A stretch of 60,098 nucleotides of DNA from Oscillospiraceae bacterium (GCA_031268095.1 JAIRXU010000016.1:1-60098); one strand, 5' to 3'. Counted from the first letter of the stretch, positions 25,145 to 35,014 are shown. Translations and numbers: made by a program. Notes: generated by a model from the sequence alone, not told the origin.

Positions 25145-26155
25145 ATGTTATTTTCTCAGGACATCGGCATCGATCTTGGTACAGCGAATACCCTGGTTTT
25201 CGTCAAAGGCAAAGGCATCGTCATTCGGGAACCCTCTGTCGTCGCGGTGGACCAGCGAAGTAATCCGCCCCGGGTGGTCGCCGTCGGCGCGCAGGCGAAG
25301 GAAATGATCGGCCGCACCCCCGGTTCCATCATTGCGGTCCGTCCGCTGAAGGACGGGGTCATTGCCGATTTCAATATTACGGCGGACATGCTGAAAGCCT
25401 TCATCCGCCGCGCCATGAATAATTCCCCTTTCAGTCGTGCCCGGGTGCTGATCTGCATCCCCTCCGGCGTGACGGAAGTGGAGCGCCGTGCGGTTTATGG
25501 GGCAGCAAAAGGCGCCGGGGCAAAGGAAGTCCGCGTGATCGAAGAACCCATGGCGGCGGCGATCGGCGCGGGCCTGCCCGTCAGCGAGGCCACCGGCAGC
25601 ATGGTGGTCGATATCGGCGGCGGCACCTCTGAAGTCGCCGTGATCTCCCTGGGCGACGTCGTCACCTCCCGTTCCGCCCGCGTCGCCGGCGATAATTTCG
25701 ATGAATCCATCATTTCCTTCGTGAAAAAGAAATATAACCTTCTCATCGGTGAGCGCACCGCCGAGGATATCAAGATTCAGATCGGTTCCGCCTATCCGTA
25801 TGAAAACGAAGGCGGTATGGTCATCAAGGGCCGCAACCTCATGGATGGTCTGCCAAAGCATGTCGAGGTGACGGCGGAGGAAATCCGCGAAGCTCTCTCC
25901 GATCCCGTGAATCAGATCCTGGACGCCATCCGCGCCACGCTGGAGAAGACCCCGCCGGAACTTGCGGCGGACATCATCGATCACGGCATTATGCTCACCG
26001 GCGGCGGCGCGATGCTCCGCGGGCTGGACAGGCTCGTCTCCGCCGAAACAAAAATTCCCGTCCATGTCGCGGAAAAACCCCTGGACTGTGTCGTTGACGG
26101 CACCGGCATCTGCCTCGAAAACACCCGTCTCTATCCCGCCAGCGACGAGGACTGA
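25145..26155 (+). CDS. mreB: Rod shape-determining protein MreB
   Basis: 336 residues; AAAGGAG lies 9 bases before the ATG. This actin-like ATPase polymerises along the inner membrane and guides lateral wall synthesis. Phosphate 1 ([17 protein letters not shown]), phosphate 2 ([16 protein letters not shown]) and the adenosine motif ([12 protein letters not shown]) are all intact, and the length is normal. It heads mreB-mreC-mreD-pbp2. Confidence 0.97.
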   Translation: MLFSQDIGIDLGTANTLVFVKGKGIVIREPSVVAVDQRSNPPRVVAVGAQAKEMIGRTPGSIIAVRPLKDGVIADFNITADMLKAFIRRAMNNSPFSRARVLICIPSGVTEVERRAVYGAAKGAGAKEVRVIEEPMAAAIGAGLPVSEATGSMVVDIGGGTSEVAVISLGDVVTSRSARVAGDNFDESIISFVKKKYNLLIGERTAEDIKIQIGSAYPYENEGGMVIKGRNLMDGLPKHVEVTAEEIREALSDPVNQILDAIRATLEKTPPELAADIIDHGIMLTGGGAMLRGLDRLVSAETKIPVHVAEKPLDCVVDGTGICLENTRLYPASDED

Positions 26156-26223
26156 TCGTCCCTTGCGGCGCTTTCGGGTTGTTCGCGCGGTCTTTAGCCC
26201 TTCCCCCAAGAAAGGAGCCCGCC

Positions 26224-27078
26224 TTGCGTCGAATTTTGAAGAGCGCGGCGTTCCGCGCCGTCGTAGCCGTGATGGCTGCGCTGTCTGCCGGGGCCTTGCT
26301 CTCTTTGGCCTTGCGCGGCAAAAGCAATCCCTTTACCTCTGCAATGGGTGTGCTTTTGCGCCCTGTGCAGGGGCTTTCCGCATCGGCAGCAGGCGTCGCC
26401 GAGGATTTCTGCGGCTATTTCCGCTCCTCTCATGCCTTGCAAGAGCGCTTGGCCCGGCAGGAAACCGAGCTGGCCAATCTGCGGCAGCGGCAGGTGGAGT
26501 ACGACCAGGCCATGCAGAAACTGGCGCTCTATGAAGAATTTCTGGAACTGAAAAAATCGCAGCCCAACGACCAGTTTGAACCCGCCTCCATCATTGCCCG
26601 CGACCCCGCCGAGCGCCTTTATACCTTCACCCTCGACCGGGGCAGCCTCTCCGGCATTCAAGTCAACAATCCCGTTCTTTCCGGCCAAGCCAGCGGCGCT
26701 TCCGGCGCGGGGCAGTATCTTGTCGGCGTGGTGACCAGCGTCGAACCCACCTCCTGCGTCGTCAGCACCATCCTGAATCCCAGCGTCAATGTCAGCGCCT
26801 ACGAAACCGTCACCCGGGAAATCGGCGTCGTCAATACCACCGCCGTCTTGGCGGAGCAGGGACTGTGCCGTCTGCCGGAACTCAAGCGCAGCACCGCCAT
26901 CGCCATGGGCGGCCTGATCTGCACCTCCGGCCTGGGCGGCATTTACCCCAAAGATCTGATCATCGGCGCCGTCACCGAGGTCCTTGACGATACCGCCACG
27001 ATCTCCGCCTTCGCCGTGATCCAGCCCGCCGTCGATTTCTCCTCCCTTCGTGACGTCATGGTCCTCACCAATTTCTGA
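26224..27078 (+). CDS. mreC: Rod shape-determining protein MreC
   Basis: 284 residues from TTG 26224, preceded by AAAGGAG; the ORF extension upstream has no site. One N-terminal TM helix (residues 14-32), a coiled coil (about 60-105) and the paired beta-barrel domain (IIARDPAERLYTFTLDRGS ... GLICTSGLGGIYPKDLIIG) are as in MreC. It scaffolds MreB to PBP2 outside the membrane. Confidence 0.92.
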   Translation: MRRILKSAAFRAVVAVMAALSAGALLSLALRGKSNPFTSAMGVLLRPVQGLSASAAGVAEDFCGYFRSSHALQERLARQETELANLRQRQVEYDQAMQKLALYEEFLELKKSQPNDQFEPASIIARDPAERLYTFTLDRGSLSGIQVNNPVLSGQASGASGAGQYLVGVVTSVEPTSCVVSTILNPSVNVSAYETVTREIGVVNTTAVLAEQGLCRLPELKRSTAIAMGGLICTSGLGGIYPKDLIIGAVTEVLDDTATISAFAVIQPAVDFSSLRDVMVLTNF

Positions 27079-27134
27079 CCCGCCGCGCCCCGTCCGTTCC
27101 CTCTCGCCATCCCCCTGAAAGGAGGCTTCGCCCC

Positions 27135-27698
27135 ATGGCTCTTGATAAGGCAAAAAAGCGCCGGGCGCTTCGCTGGGCCGTCTTCGCGCTGATGATTCTT
27201 CTGACGGCTTTGGCCCAGTCGGTTCCCCTCCTGCCGGACCTTTGGGGCGTCCGCGCCCTGCCGCTGCTGCCGCTGGTGATCTGTGCCGCTGTGCAGGAGC
27301 GGGAAATCCCCAGTGTGCTCTTTGGCGCGCTGGGCGGCTTGCTTTGGGACGTTACCGCCTCTCCCCGCGGCTTTCATGCCCTCTATCTCACCGCCGCGGC
27401 CTTTGTCTGCGCCATGCTGATGCGCTATCTCCTCAACCGCAACCTGCTGACCGTGGCGCTCCTTTCCGCCGCCGCAACGGCGCTGTATCTTCTGGGGCGC
27501 TGGCTTTTCGGGACCCTCGCCGCCGGCCTGGACCGTCCTTTTTATCTGCTCCTGCGCTATGACCTCCCCGCCCTGGGCTATACCCTCCTCTTTCTTCCCC
27601 TGCAATATGCCATCCTCCATGCCGCTGCCCGCCGCACGGCCCGCAAGCGCGTCGCCGTTGCCGAAGAAGGGGAACACCCCCTCAACCAGACGGCATAA
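27135..27698 (+). CDS. mreD: Rod shape-determining membrane protein MreD
   Basis: 187 residues; GAAAGGAGG precedes the ATG. Five to six hydrophobic segments, with the family region FGALGGLLWDVTASPRGFHA. Completes the MreBCD set; position between mreC and the PBP2 gene supports it. Confidence 0.85.
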   Translation: MALDKAKKRRALRWAVFALMILLTALAQSVPLLPDLWGVRALPLLPLVICAAVQEREIPSVLFGALGGLLWDVTASPRGFHALYLTAAAFVCAMLMRYLLNRNLLTVALLSAAATALYLLGRWLFGTLAAGLDRPFYLLLRYDLPALGYTLLFLPLQYAILHAAARRTARKRVAVAEEGEHPLNQTA

Positions 27699-27748
27699 CG
27701 GAGCGATACCATCTTTCCCGCTATATTTTCCGCCATAAAGGTACGTGT

Positions 27749-29797
27749 ATGGAACTCAAAAAACTCAACCAGCGTAATTTTCTGATCATCGGCCTGCTGG
27801 TCGCTGTTCTGGCGGGCTTTGGGATTACTCTGTCCAAAGTCCAGATCATCGACGGCCCGAAATACGTTGCCCAGCATGCCGCCTCCACCCGGGACGTTCC
27901 GATGAAGGCGGCCCGCGGCATTATCCTCGACCGCAACGGCGTCCCCATGGTCGAGAACCGTCAGAGCGTCTCGATTATCTTCGAAAATCCTTTCTTCCCC
28001 TCCAAGGAGCAGCAGGCGGAGCGCAACACTCTCCTGGCTTCCCTCATCGCCCTGTTCGAGGAGAATCAAACCCCCTGGATCGATGCGCTGCCCCTGACCC
28101 TGGATGCAGCCGGCGCCGCGTCCTTCCTGGAGGGAAAAGAGGAGGACATTGCCTGGCTTAAAAGCCGGGAGGTCCTGGGCCTCAACCAGTACGCCACCGC
28201 CCAGAACTGCATGGACGCCATAGTCGAAAAATATCAGCTCCAGGACTATCCGCTGGATATGGCCCGAAAAATCGCTTCCGTTTGCGTCAATATGAAGCGT
28301 CTCAATTATTCCACTACCACGCCCTATACCTTTGCCCAGGACGTCGGCGAAACCCTTGTTTCCAAAATCAAGGAGCGCAGCGGCTTCTACCGCGGCGTCA
28401 ATACCGAAATCGTCCCCATCCGCCTTTATACCGACGGCGCCGTCGCGCCCCATATTCTTGGCCGTGTGGGGGCCATCAGCCCCGCGGACCTCGCCGCCCA
28501 TCAGGACGAAGGCTATGTCCTGACCGACGAATACGGCGCGGAAGGCATCGAGCGCGCGGCGGAATCTTTCCTCCGCGGCAAGGACGGCATGAAGCAGGTC
28601 TCCGTCGATCCCGCCGGGAATGCCACTTCCTCCGTCGTTCAGGCCCCCGAGCAGGGCGACACCATCATTCTCACCCTCGATACCAATTTGCAAAAAATGG
28701 TTCAGGAGACCTTCCCCCGGGTCATGAACGCCAGCACGAACCGCTGGGATGTGGACCCCGCCGGCGCCGTGGTCGTCCTGGACGTCAATAATTTCGAGGT
28801 TCTCGCCTGCGTCAGTTATCCGGGCTACGATATCTCAAAATATTTGCAGCAGCGCCCCCAGCTGGAGAAAGACCCCCTTTCCCCCGCCTGGAACCGTGCC
28901 CTGCTCGCCACCTATGAACCCGGCTCCACCATTAAACTTTCCGTCGCCCTCGCCGCCCTGCAAGAAGGCCTGATCACCAAGACCTACACCTTCCGCTGCA
29001 CCGGCACCTATCATTTTTTGGACAGCACCTTCAAATGCCCCCAGGTCTACCTGCATCCGAACCAAAGCCTGAACGTCGAAGACGCCATCGTTGATTCCTG
29101 CAACAGTTTCTTTTATGAGCAAGGCCGCCGCCTCGGCTATGAGCGGATCAACGCTTACCGTTCCGCCATGGGCCTGGGCCAGGACACCGGCACGGAGCTG
29201 CCGGAAGCCGTCGGCGTGATGGATTCTCCCGAGCGCCGCGCCGCGCAGGGCCAAGACTGGTTTGCCGGCTATAACGTCCAAACCGCCATCGGTCAGAACA
29301 ACCTTTTTACCCCCATGCAGCTGGCCGTTTACGCCGCAACCGTTGCCAACGGCGGCACCCGCTATCAGGCCCATTTCATCCAGTCGATCCGCAAAGCCGG
29401 CACCATGGAGATGGTCAAAGCCTCGGAACCCACCGTTCTGGGCACCACCGGCGTCGATAAAGAATATTACGACATCGTCCGGCAAGCCATGTACCGCAAC
29501 GGCAAAAACGCCAGTTCCTATGCGGGCCGCCTCTTCAAAGACCTCCCCATCGACGTCGGCGCGAAAACCGGCACCTCCCAGGTGTACCGCACCATCAACG
29601 GCCAGCGTGTCCTGACCACCAACGGCATCTTCGTCAGCTTTGCCCCCTTCGATAAACCGGAAATCGCGGTCATCGTCGTGGGGGAGGGCTGCAAAAATTC
29701 CGAACCCGTCGTTCCCATCGTCCATGATATCTACGCCTACTATTTTGGTTCCCTCGCCCATGTCGATCCTCCCCAGTCCGAAAACGTTCTCCTCTGA
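27749..29797 (+). CDS. mrdA: Penicillin-binding protein 2 (elongasome transpeptidase)
   Basis: 682 residues. One N-terminal TM helix, a dimerisation domain, then the transpeptidase domain with Ser393-x-x-Lys396 (GSTIKLS), Ser450-Cys-Asn452 (SCN) and Lys606-Thr-Gly (KTG). The class B layout and location behind mreBCD identify the elongation-specific enzyme that crosslinks lateral wall peptidoglycan with RodA. No rodA is in the window. It is slightly longer than E. coli PBP2 (633 residues). The start at ATG 27749 follows a weak AAAGG site. Confidence 0.92.
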   Translation: MELKKLNQRNFLIIGLLVAVLAGFGITLSKVQIIDGPKYVAQHAASTRDVPMKAARGIILDRNGVPMVENRQSVSIIFENPFFPSKEQQAERNTLLASLIALFEENQTPWIDALPLTLDAAGAASFLEGKEEDIAWLKSREVLGLNQYATAQNCMDAIVEKYQLQDYPLDMARKIASVCVNMKRLNYSTTTPYTFAQDVGETLVSKIKERSGFYRGVNTEIVPIRLYTDGAVAPHILGRVGAISPADLAAHQDEGYVLTDEYGAEGIERAAESFLRGKDGMKQVSVDPAGNATSSVVQAPEQGDTIILTLDTNLQKMVQETFPRVMNASTNRWDVDPAGAVVVLDVNNFEVLACVSYPGYDISKYLQQRPQLEKDPLSPAWNRALLATYEPGSTIKLSVALAALQEGLITKTYTFRCTGTYHFLDSTFKCPQVYLHPNQSLNVEDAIVDSCNSFFYEQGRRLGYERINAYRSAMGLGQDTGTELPEAVGVMDSPERRAAQGQDWFAGYNVQTAIGQNNLFTPMQLAVYAATVANGGTRYQAHFIQSIRKAGTMEMVKASEPTVLGTTGVDKEYYDIVRQAMYRNGKNASSYAGRLFKDLPIDVGAKTGTSQVYRTINGQRVLTTNGIFVSFAPFDKPEIAVIVVGEGCKNSEPVVPIVHDIYAYYFGSLAHVDPPQSENVLL

Positions 29798-29911
29798 TCC
29801 CCCTCGTTTCGCGCCCCACCCAAAATAGTTTCTTCTTTCCAGATTCTTTCCGGATTCTCTCAGATTCTCTCAGATTCACCCCGGACGCCCGTAAAAAGGA
29901 GTTGACCCCAT

Positions 29912-30664
29912 GTGACCCAGCAACGCATCGTTGTCGCCTCCGGCAAAGGGGGCGTTGGCAAATCGACCCTCAGCGTCTGCCTGGCCCGGGAACTGGCCGC
30001 CCGGGGAATGCCCGCGCTGCTTGTGGACTGCGACATTGGCCTTCGCAGCCTGGATTTGATGCTCGGCGTCGAAACAGGGGTGGTTTTCTCCTGGGCGGAC
30101 GTTCTGCTGGAACGCTGTACCCTGGATCAGGCCCTGCTGCACGTCGCTGGGGTGGACCTCCTTTGCGCCCCGCTGACCCCCGAACGTTCGTTCTCTGACG
30201 ATATGCTGTCCCGCCTCGCCGCCCTCTGTCCGCATTATGCCGTTATTCTCTTCGACGCCCCGGCAGGTCTCGGCTTTGGCTTCCGGATGGCTGCCCTGGC
30301 CGCGACCCGCGCCCTGCTCGTCACCCTCCCGGACCCCGTCAGTGTGCGAAGCGTTGGGCTGGCGGCGCGGGCGTTGATCCGTTTCGGCCGCGAGGACCTC
30401 CGTCTGGTCGTCAATCGTTTTGACCGCAAAGCTGCCCTCCGGCGCGGTTCCCAAGTTTTGCCGATTGACGACATCATCGATCGCACCGAAACCCAGCTCA
30501 TTGGCGTCGTCCCGCAGGAAAGCCGTCTTTTCCAGTCTGGCGCGCCCGTCCTCGTGAAACCGTCCGTCCTGCAAGGCGCTGGCCCCATCCGCGCCGCCGC
30601 TCGCCGGATCGCCGCCCGCATCGAGGGCGAGGACGTTCCCCTGGTCGTTGATTTTGCGGAATGA
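29912..30664 (+). CDS. minD: MinD-like ParA-family ATPase
   Basis: 250 residues. GTG 29912 is chosen: AAAAGGAG lies 10 bases upstream, and the overlapping ATG at 29910 meets a stop at once. The deviant Walker A KGGVGKST with its signature lysine lies near residue 13, VDCDIGLRSLDLMLG follows as in MinD, and VILFDAPAG is Walker B. The C-terminus lacks a clear amphipathic membrane-targeting helix. minC and minE are not adjacent, so a Min role is likely but a related ParA role is possible. Confidence 0.75.
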   Translation: MTQQRIVVASGKGGVGKSTLSVCLARELAARGMPALLVDCDIGLRSLDLMLGVETGVVFSWADVLLERCTLDQALLHVAGVDLLCAPLTPERSFSDDMLSRLAALCPHYAVILFDAPAGLGFGFRMAALAATRALLVTLPDPVSVRSVGLAARALIRFGREDLRLVVNRFDRKAALRRGSQVLPIDDIIDRTETQLIGVVPQESRLFQSGAPVLVKPSVLQGAGPIRAAARRIAARIEGEDVPLVVDFAE

Positions 30665-30749
30665 TTGGCGGCTGCAATCTGCCGCCGCTGCCCCGCGTTG
30701 CGTGTCGTCGGCCTTCTTCTTGAAATCCGTATGCAAAGGAAATCCGTTT

Positions 30750-32144
30750 ATGCTTCAGGACGCCCCCGTTCTTCCCCCCCGCCAGGATACCATCGCCGCC
30801 ATTGCCACCGCGACCGCCCCGAGCGGCGTCGGAATCGTCCGGATCAGTGGTCCGGACGCAATTTTTACGGCCTCTTGCCTCTTTCGCCCCAAAAACCCGC
30901 TCGACTGGAGCCAATGGCGTGGGTATGAAATGAGGTATGGAACGGTTTTGGAAAATGCAGAGGCTGTAGACGAGGCCATCTGTCTTCTCTTTCGTGCGCC
31001 GAAGAGCTACACCGGAGAAGATGTCGTGGAACTTTCCTGTCACGGCGGCCCCGTGATCCTTCGCCGGGTCCTCCGAGCCGCCCTGGCCGCGGGAGCGCGG
31101 CTGGCTGCGCCGGGCGAGTTCACCCAGCGGGCGTTCCAGAACGGAAAATTAGACCTGACCGCCGCCGAAGCCGTGCTGGATCTCGTCAGTGCGCGGAGTG
31201 AGCAAGCCGCCGCCGCCGCCCGGTCCGCCCGCTGCGGCGCGCTGCGCGAAGTCGCCCGCGCCCTCGCCACCCCTCTTCTTGCCCTCTCCGCCCAGCTCTC
31301 CGCCTGGACCGATTACGCCGACGAAGAGATTCCCGACCTGACCCCGGCGGAAGTCCGCGATGCCGTCGCCCAGGCTTGCGCCCCCCTCGCGGATCTTCTC
31401 TCCCGCTATGATTCCGGCGCCGCCGTCACCCACGGCGTGACAGCCGTTCTCTCCGGCCGCCCCAATGTTGGCAAATCCACCCTCATGAATCTCCTCGCCG
31501 GCTATGATCGCTCCATTGTCACCGCCTTCCCCGGCACCACCCGCGACGCTGTCGAGGAAACGCTTCATCTCGGCAGTGTGCTGCTCTGCCTGAAGGATAC
31601 CGCCGGTATCCGTGCTACGGACCACCCCGTTGAGCGCCTCGGTGTCGAGCGCAGCCGCGCCGCTCTGGCAGACGCCCAGCTGATCCTTCTGGTCCTGGAT
31701 GCCTCCGCCCCCCTGACTTCAGACGACTTTGCCCTGCTGGCCGCCTGCGCCGGCCGTCCCTGTGTCGCCGTCTGCAACAAGTCCGATCTCTCCCGCCGCG
31801 CTGATCTTGCCGCCGTCCGCGCCTCCGTTCCCCGTCTGGTCTCCCTTTCCGCCGCGACGGGCAACGGCTTGGATGATCTTCGTCAAGCCGTCGAGGAAAC
31901 CTTGGATACCGCTGCCTTCGACCCGGCCGCCGCCATGCTGGCCAATGAACGTCAGCGCGATTGTGCTTTTCGCGCACATTCCGCCCTGCAAGAGGCCCTT
32001 TCTTCGCTGGAGGACGGATTTACCCTCGATGTTGTCCAAATTTTGGTTGACGACGCCATTGCTGCTCTGCTTGAGTTGACCGGGGAACGCGTGACAGAAG
32101 CCGCCACTGCGGAAATTTTTTCCCGCTTCTGCGTCGGCAAGTAA
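30750..32144 (+). CDS. mnmE: tRNA modification GTPase MnmE
   Basis: 464 residues from ATG 30750 (AAAGGA upstream). The N-terminal tetrahydrofolate-binding domain (TIAAIATATAPSGVGIVRIS), GTPase domain with GRPNVGKST, DTAGIR and NKSD, and the C-terminal FCVGK with the catalytic Cys are all present. With MnmG it makes the 5-aminomethyl or carboxymethylaminomethyl group on wobble U34. It is followed by a parS site and mnmG. Confidence 0.96.
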   Translation: MLQDAPVLPPRQDTIAAIATATAPSGVGIVRISGPDAIFTASCLFRPKNPLDWSQWRGYEMRYGTVLENAEAVDEAICLLFRAPKSYTGEDVVELSCHGGPVILRRVLRAALAAGARLAAPGEFTQRAFQNGKLDLTAAEAVLDLVSARSEQAAAAARSARCGALREVARALATPLLALSAQLSAWTDYADEEIPDLTPAEVRDAVAQACAPLADLLSRYDSGAAVTHGVTAVLSGRPNVGKSTLMNLLAGYDRSIVTAFPGTTRDAVEETLHLGSVLLCLKDTAGIRATDHPVERLGVERSRAALADAQLILLVLDASAPLTSDDFALLAACAGRPCVAVCNKSDLSRRADLAAVRASVPRLVSLSAATGNGLDDLRQAVEETLDTAAFDPAAAMLANERQRDCAFRAHSALQEALSSLEDGFTLDVVQILVDDAIAALLELTGERVTEAATAEIFSRFCVGK

Positions 32145-32168
32145 TTTATTTGTGACTATATCGCACAA

Positions 32169-32184
32169 TGTTTCACGTGAAACA
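32169..32184. promoter_or_regulatory. parS site 1
   Basis: TGTTTCACGTGAAACA, a perfect 16-bp match to the Spo0J/ParB nucleation site, between mnmE and mnmG in an AT-rich gap. Confidence 0.97.
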
Positions 32185-32213
32185 TTTCATCCCGTTTTTT
32201 GATAGGAGGTTTC

Positions 32214-34115
32214 ATGCTCGATATCATCGTCATCGGCGCGGGTCATGCCGGCATTGAGGCCGGTTTGGCGGCGGCGCGGCTGGGCGCCCGGGTTGCCGTC
32301 TACACTATCCAGCTGGACTGGGTGGGCAACATGCCTTGCAATCCCTCCGTTGGCGGGAGCGCCAAAGGGCATCTGGTCCGGGAGATCGACGCCTTGGGCG
32401 GAGAGATGGGCCGGGCGGCCGATGCCGTTACCCTCCAATCCCGCCTGCTGAATCTGGGCAAAGGACCTGCCGTTCACAGTCCCCGGGCGCAAGTGGACCG
32501 CCGCGCCTACTCCGACCGGATGAAATGCCGCCTGGAAATGCAGGAAAAACTGGAACTTCGGCAAGCGGAAATTGTCTCTCTGGAAAAATTAGCGGACAAG
32601 GACGGCTGGGCTGTCCTCACCCGGACCGGGGCACGGGAAGAGGCCCGCTGCGTCGTCCTGGCAACGGGAACCTTCCTTGCCGGGCAGATTCACCTCGGGG
32701 AACTGCACTACGCCAGCGGACCTGACGGCATGCCTCCCGCCGCTGCTTTGGCGGACTCTCTGCGTGCGCTCGGCTTGCCGCTGCGCCGCTTTAAGACCGG
32801 CACGCCCGCCCGGGTGCACCGCCGGAGCCTGGATCTCTCGAAAACCACCCCTCAGTCAGGGGATGCGGCGGCGGTCGCCTTCTCCTTCTCGGCCTCCGCC
32901 CCGCCAAAACAGCGCTCCGACTGCTACCTGACCTATACCAATGCGGAAACCCGGCGCGTGATCCTCGAAAACCTCCACCGCTCGCCTCTCTTCGGCGGAC
33001 AAATTGAGGGCGTAGGGCCGCGCTACTGCCCCAGCATAGAAGACAAAATGGTTCGCTTTCCGGACCGGGAGCGGCATCCTGTTTTTATTGAACCCTGCGG
33101 GGCGGATACCCAAGAAATGTACCTCCAAGGTCTCTCCTCCTCCCTGCCGGAGGACGTGCAACTCGCCTTTTTGCGGACCATTCCCGGCCTGGAACACTGT
33201 CAGGTCATGCGGCTGGCCTATGCCATCGAGTATGACTGTGTCGATCCCCTGGCCCTGCGCCCGACCCTAGAGTTCGCGGACCACCCCGGCCTGTTCGGGG
33301 CCGGACAGTTTAATGGCTCCAGCGGGTACGAGGAGGCCGCCGCCCAGGGTCTGGTGGCGGGGATCAACGCCGCGCGCAAGGCCCTGGGCCTCCCCTCGGT
33401 GATCCTCCCCCGGACAGGATCTTACATCGGCACCCTGATTGACGACCTGGTCACCAAGGGCTGCGCTGAACCTTACCGGATGATGACCTCCCGCTCAGAA
33501 GTTCGGCTGCTGCTCCGGCAGGACACTGCCGACCGCCGCCTGACCCCGTTGGGACAGGAGATCGGTTTGGTTTCCGCCGAGCACTCTTCCCGGTTCGAAG
33601 CAAAGCTGGCCGCCATCGCTGCCGAACGGCAGCGGGTCCAAGCCCTCGTCCTTCCCCCCACTGAGGCACTCCAGGCAGTCCTCCGGGCAGCGGGCACAGC
33701 GGAACTCCCTTCCGGCGCAAGGCTGGCTGACCTGCTCTGCCGCCCGCAGCTGGATTATGCCCTACTGGCGCCTTTTGATCCATCACGGCCGGAACTGGAT
33801 CCCGCCGTGATGGAGACCGTTGCGATTGATCTAAAATATGAAGGCTACCTGCGCAGGCAGGAAGCCCAGGTCCGGGACGCCGCACGGCTGGAGGAATGTC
33901 CTCTGCCGGAAGACCTGGACTATGCCGTGATCCCTTCCCTCCGGACGGAGGCACGGGAAAAACTGGCCAAGGTCCGTCCGCTCAGCGTCGGGCAAGCTTC
34001 CCGGATTTCCGGAGTCAACCCGGCGGACGTCTCGGCTCTGCTGATCTGGATGGAAAAGGTACGCAGGGAAGGCAGAGCCCACAGAGGACAAACGGAAGAG
34101 GCTGCACAGCCCTGA
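32214..34115 (+). CDS. mnmG: tRNA uridine-5-carboxymethylaminomethyl modification enzyme MnmG (GidA)
   Basis: 633 residues from ATG 32214, TAGGAGG directly upstream. The FAD-binding dinucleotide fold DIIVIGAGHAGIEAGLAAAR starts at residue 3. NMPCNPSVGGSAKGHLVREID with conserved Cys, GTPARVHRRS and the C-terminal helical domain ending KARRISGVNPADVSALL-like sequence (here ASRISGVNPADVSAL) fit. It acts with MnmE on tRNA wobble uridines. The strand composition changes from C-rich to G-rich across this gene. Confidence 0.96.
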   Translation: MLDIIVIGAGHAGIEAGLAAARLGARVAVYTIQLDWVGNMPCNPSVGGSAKGHLVREIDALGGEMGRAADAVTLQSRLLNLGKGPAVHSPRAQVDRRAYSDRMKCRLEMQEKLELRQAEIVSLEKLADKDGWAVLTRTGAREEARCVVLATGTFLAGQIHLGELHYASGPDGMPPAAALADSLRALGLPLRRFKTGTPARVHRRSLDLSKTTPQSGDAAAVAFSFSASAPPKQRSDCYLTYTNAETRRVILENLHRSPLFGGQIEGVGPRYCPSIEDKMVRFPDRERHPVFIEPCGADTQEMYLQGLSSSLPEDVQLAFLRTIPGLEHCQVMRLAYAIEYDCVDPLALRPTLEFADHPGLFGAGQFNGSSGYEEAAAQGLVAGINAARKALGLPSVILPRTGSYIGTLIDDLVTKGCAEPYRMMTSRSEVRLLLRQDTADRRLTPLGQEIGLVSAEHSSRFEAKLAAIAAERQRVQALVLPPTEALQAVLRAAGTAELPSGARLADLLCRPQLDYALLAPFDPSRPELDPAVMETVAIDLKYEGYLRRQEAQVRDAARLEECPLPEDLDYAVIPSLRTEAREKLAKVRPLSVGQASRISGVNPADVSALLIWMEKVRREGRAHRGQTEEAAQP

Positions 34116-34118
34116 AAG

Positions 34119-34134
34119 TGTTTCACGTGAAACA
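34119..34134. promoter_or_regulatory. parS site 2
   Basis: A second perfect TGTTTCACGTGAAACA, starting four bases after the mnmG stop codon and 32 bases before the rsmG start. Confidence 0.97.
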
Positions 34135-34165
34135 ATGTTGAATATTGTCACAGGAGGAGGGGCCC

Positions 34166-34966
34166 ATGGCGCACAGGGACGAGCTGGCCGGAAGGCCGGC
34201 TGCTGGGACTGAAACAGCCGGAACAGAGCGATCCAGAAGGGAACTCACCGCCACGGCCATCCGCGCGGCGGCGGCCGACGCCGGCGTTGCGCTGAACAGA
34301 ATGGCTGCGGAGCAGCTGGAGCACTATGCCCTGCGGCTTCTGCGCGAAAACGAGAAATACAACCTGACTGCCATTACCGCACCGGAAGAGGTGCTGTATA
34401 AGCACTTCCTGGACAGCCTGCTGCCGCTGGCCAAGTTCCCGCCGCCGGAGGGAGCGTCACTGCTGGACGTCGGGACTGGGGCGGGATTCCCGGGGCTGGT
34501 GATCGCCATTGCGCGGCCAGACTTGCGGGTTACGCTGCTGGACAGCGCAGGGAAGAAGGTGCGCTTCCTGGCGGAGACGGCGTGTGAACTGGGCGTCCCT
34601 GCGCGGACGCTCCAGGGGCGGGCAGAGGAACTGGCCCGGGGCGAGCTGCGCGGGCGCTTTGACCTGGTGACGGCGCGGGCGGTGGCGGCACTGCCCGTCC
34701 TTTGCGAATACTGTCTTCCGCTGGTGAAGCCGGGGGGCGCGTTCTTGGCGCTGAAGGGGCAGCAGGGGCGGGAAGAACTGGCCCAGGCGGCGCGGGCCAT
34801 TGCGCTGCTGGGCGGCGAAACGGCGGAACAAACAGAGATTGCGGAAGCAACGCTGGGGGAGAATGGGTGTTTTGGGCAAAGAACGCTGCTTTTGATCCGA
34901 AAAATATCGCAAACACCGACAAAATATCCACGAAACGGCGGACTGATCACAAAAAAACCGTTGTAG
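34166..34966 (+). CDS. rsmG: 16S rRNA (guanine-527-N7) methyltransferase RsmG
   Basis: 266 residues from ATG 34166, with AGGAGGAGG upstream. The SAM-binding motif LLDVGTGAGFPGLVIAIARP lies near residue 95; NEKYNLTAITAPEEVLYKHF is the conserved N-terminal part. It methylates G527 of 16S rRNA. It carries about 30 extra N-terminal residues compared with common RsmG, and ends in a non-conserved basic tail. A terminator follows. Confidence 0.92.
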   Translation: MAHRDELAGRPAAGTETAGTERSRRELTATAIRAAAADAGVALNRMAAEQLEHYALRLLRENEKYNLTAITAPEEVLYKHFLDSLLPLAKFPPPEGASLLDVGTGAGFPGLVIAIARPDLRVTLLDSAGKKVRFLAETACELGVPARTLQGRAEELARGELRGRFDLVTARAVAALPVLCEYCLPLVKPGGAFLALKGQQGREELAQAARAIALLGGETAEQTEIAEATLGENGCFGQRTLLLIRKISQTPTKYPRNGGLITKKPL

Positions 34967-34983
34967 CGGGACAAACAAGCGCG

Positions 34984-35012
34984 GATCGCCCGGAAAAACG
35001 GCGATCTTTTTT
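34984..35012 (+). terminator. Terminator after rsmG
   Basis: GATCGCC / GGCGATC stem (34984-34990, 35000-35006) followed by TTTTTT. Confidence 0.8.
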
Positions 35013-35014
35013 GA

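Noticed and set aside
29840-29880. CAGATTCTCT-type short repeats before the minD-like gene
   Set aside because: Only two to three imperfect copies in a T/C-rich gap; no structure or function supported.
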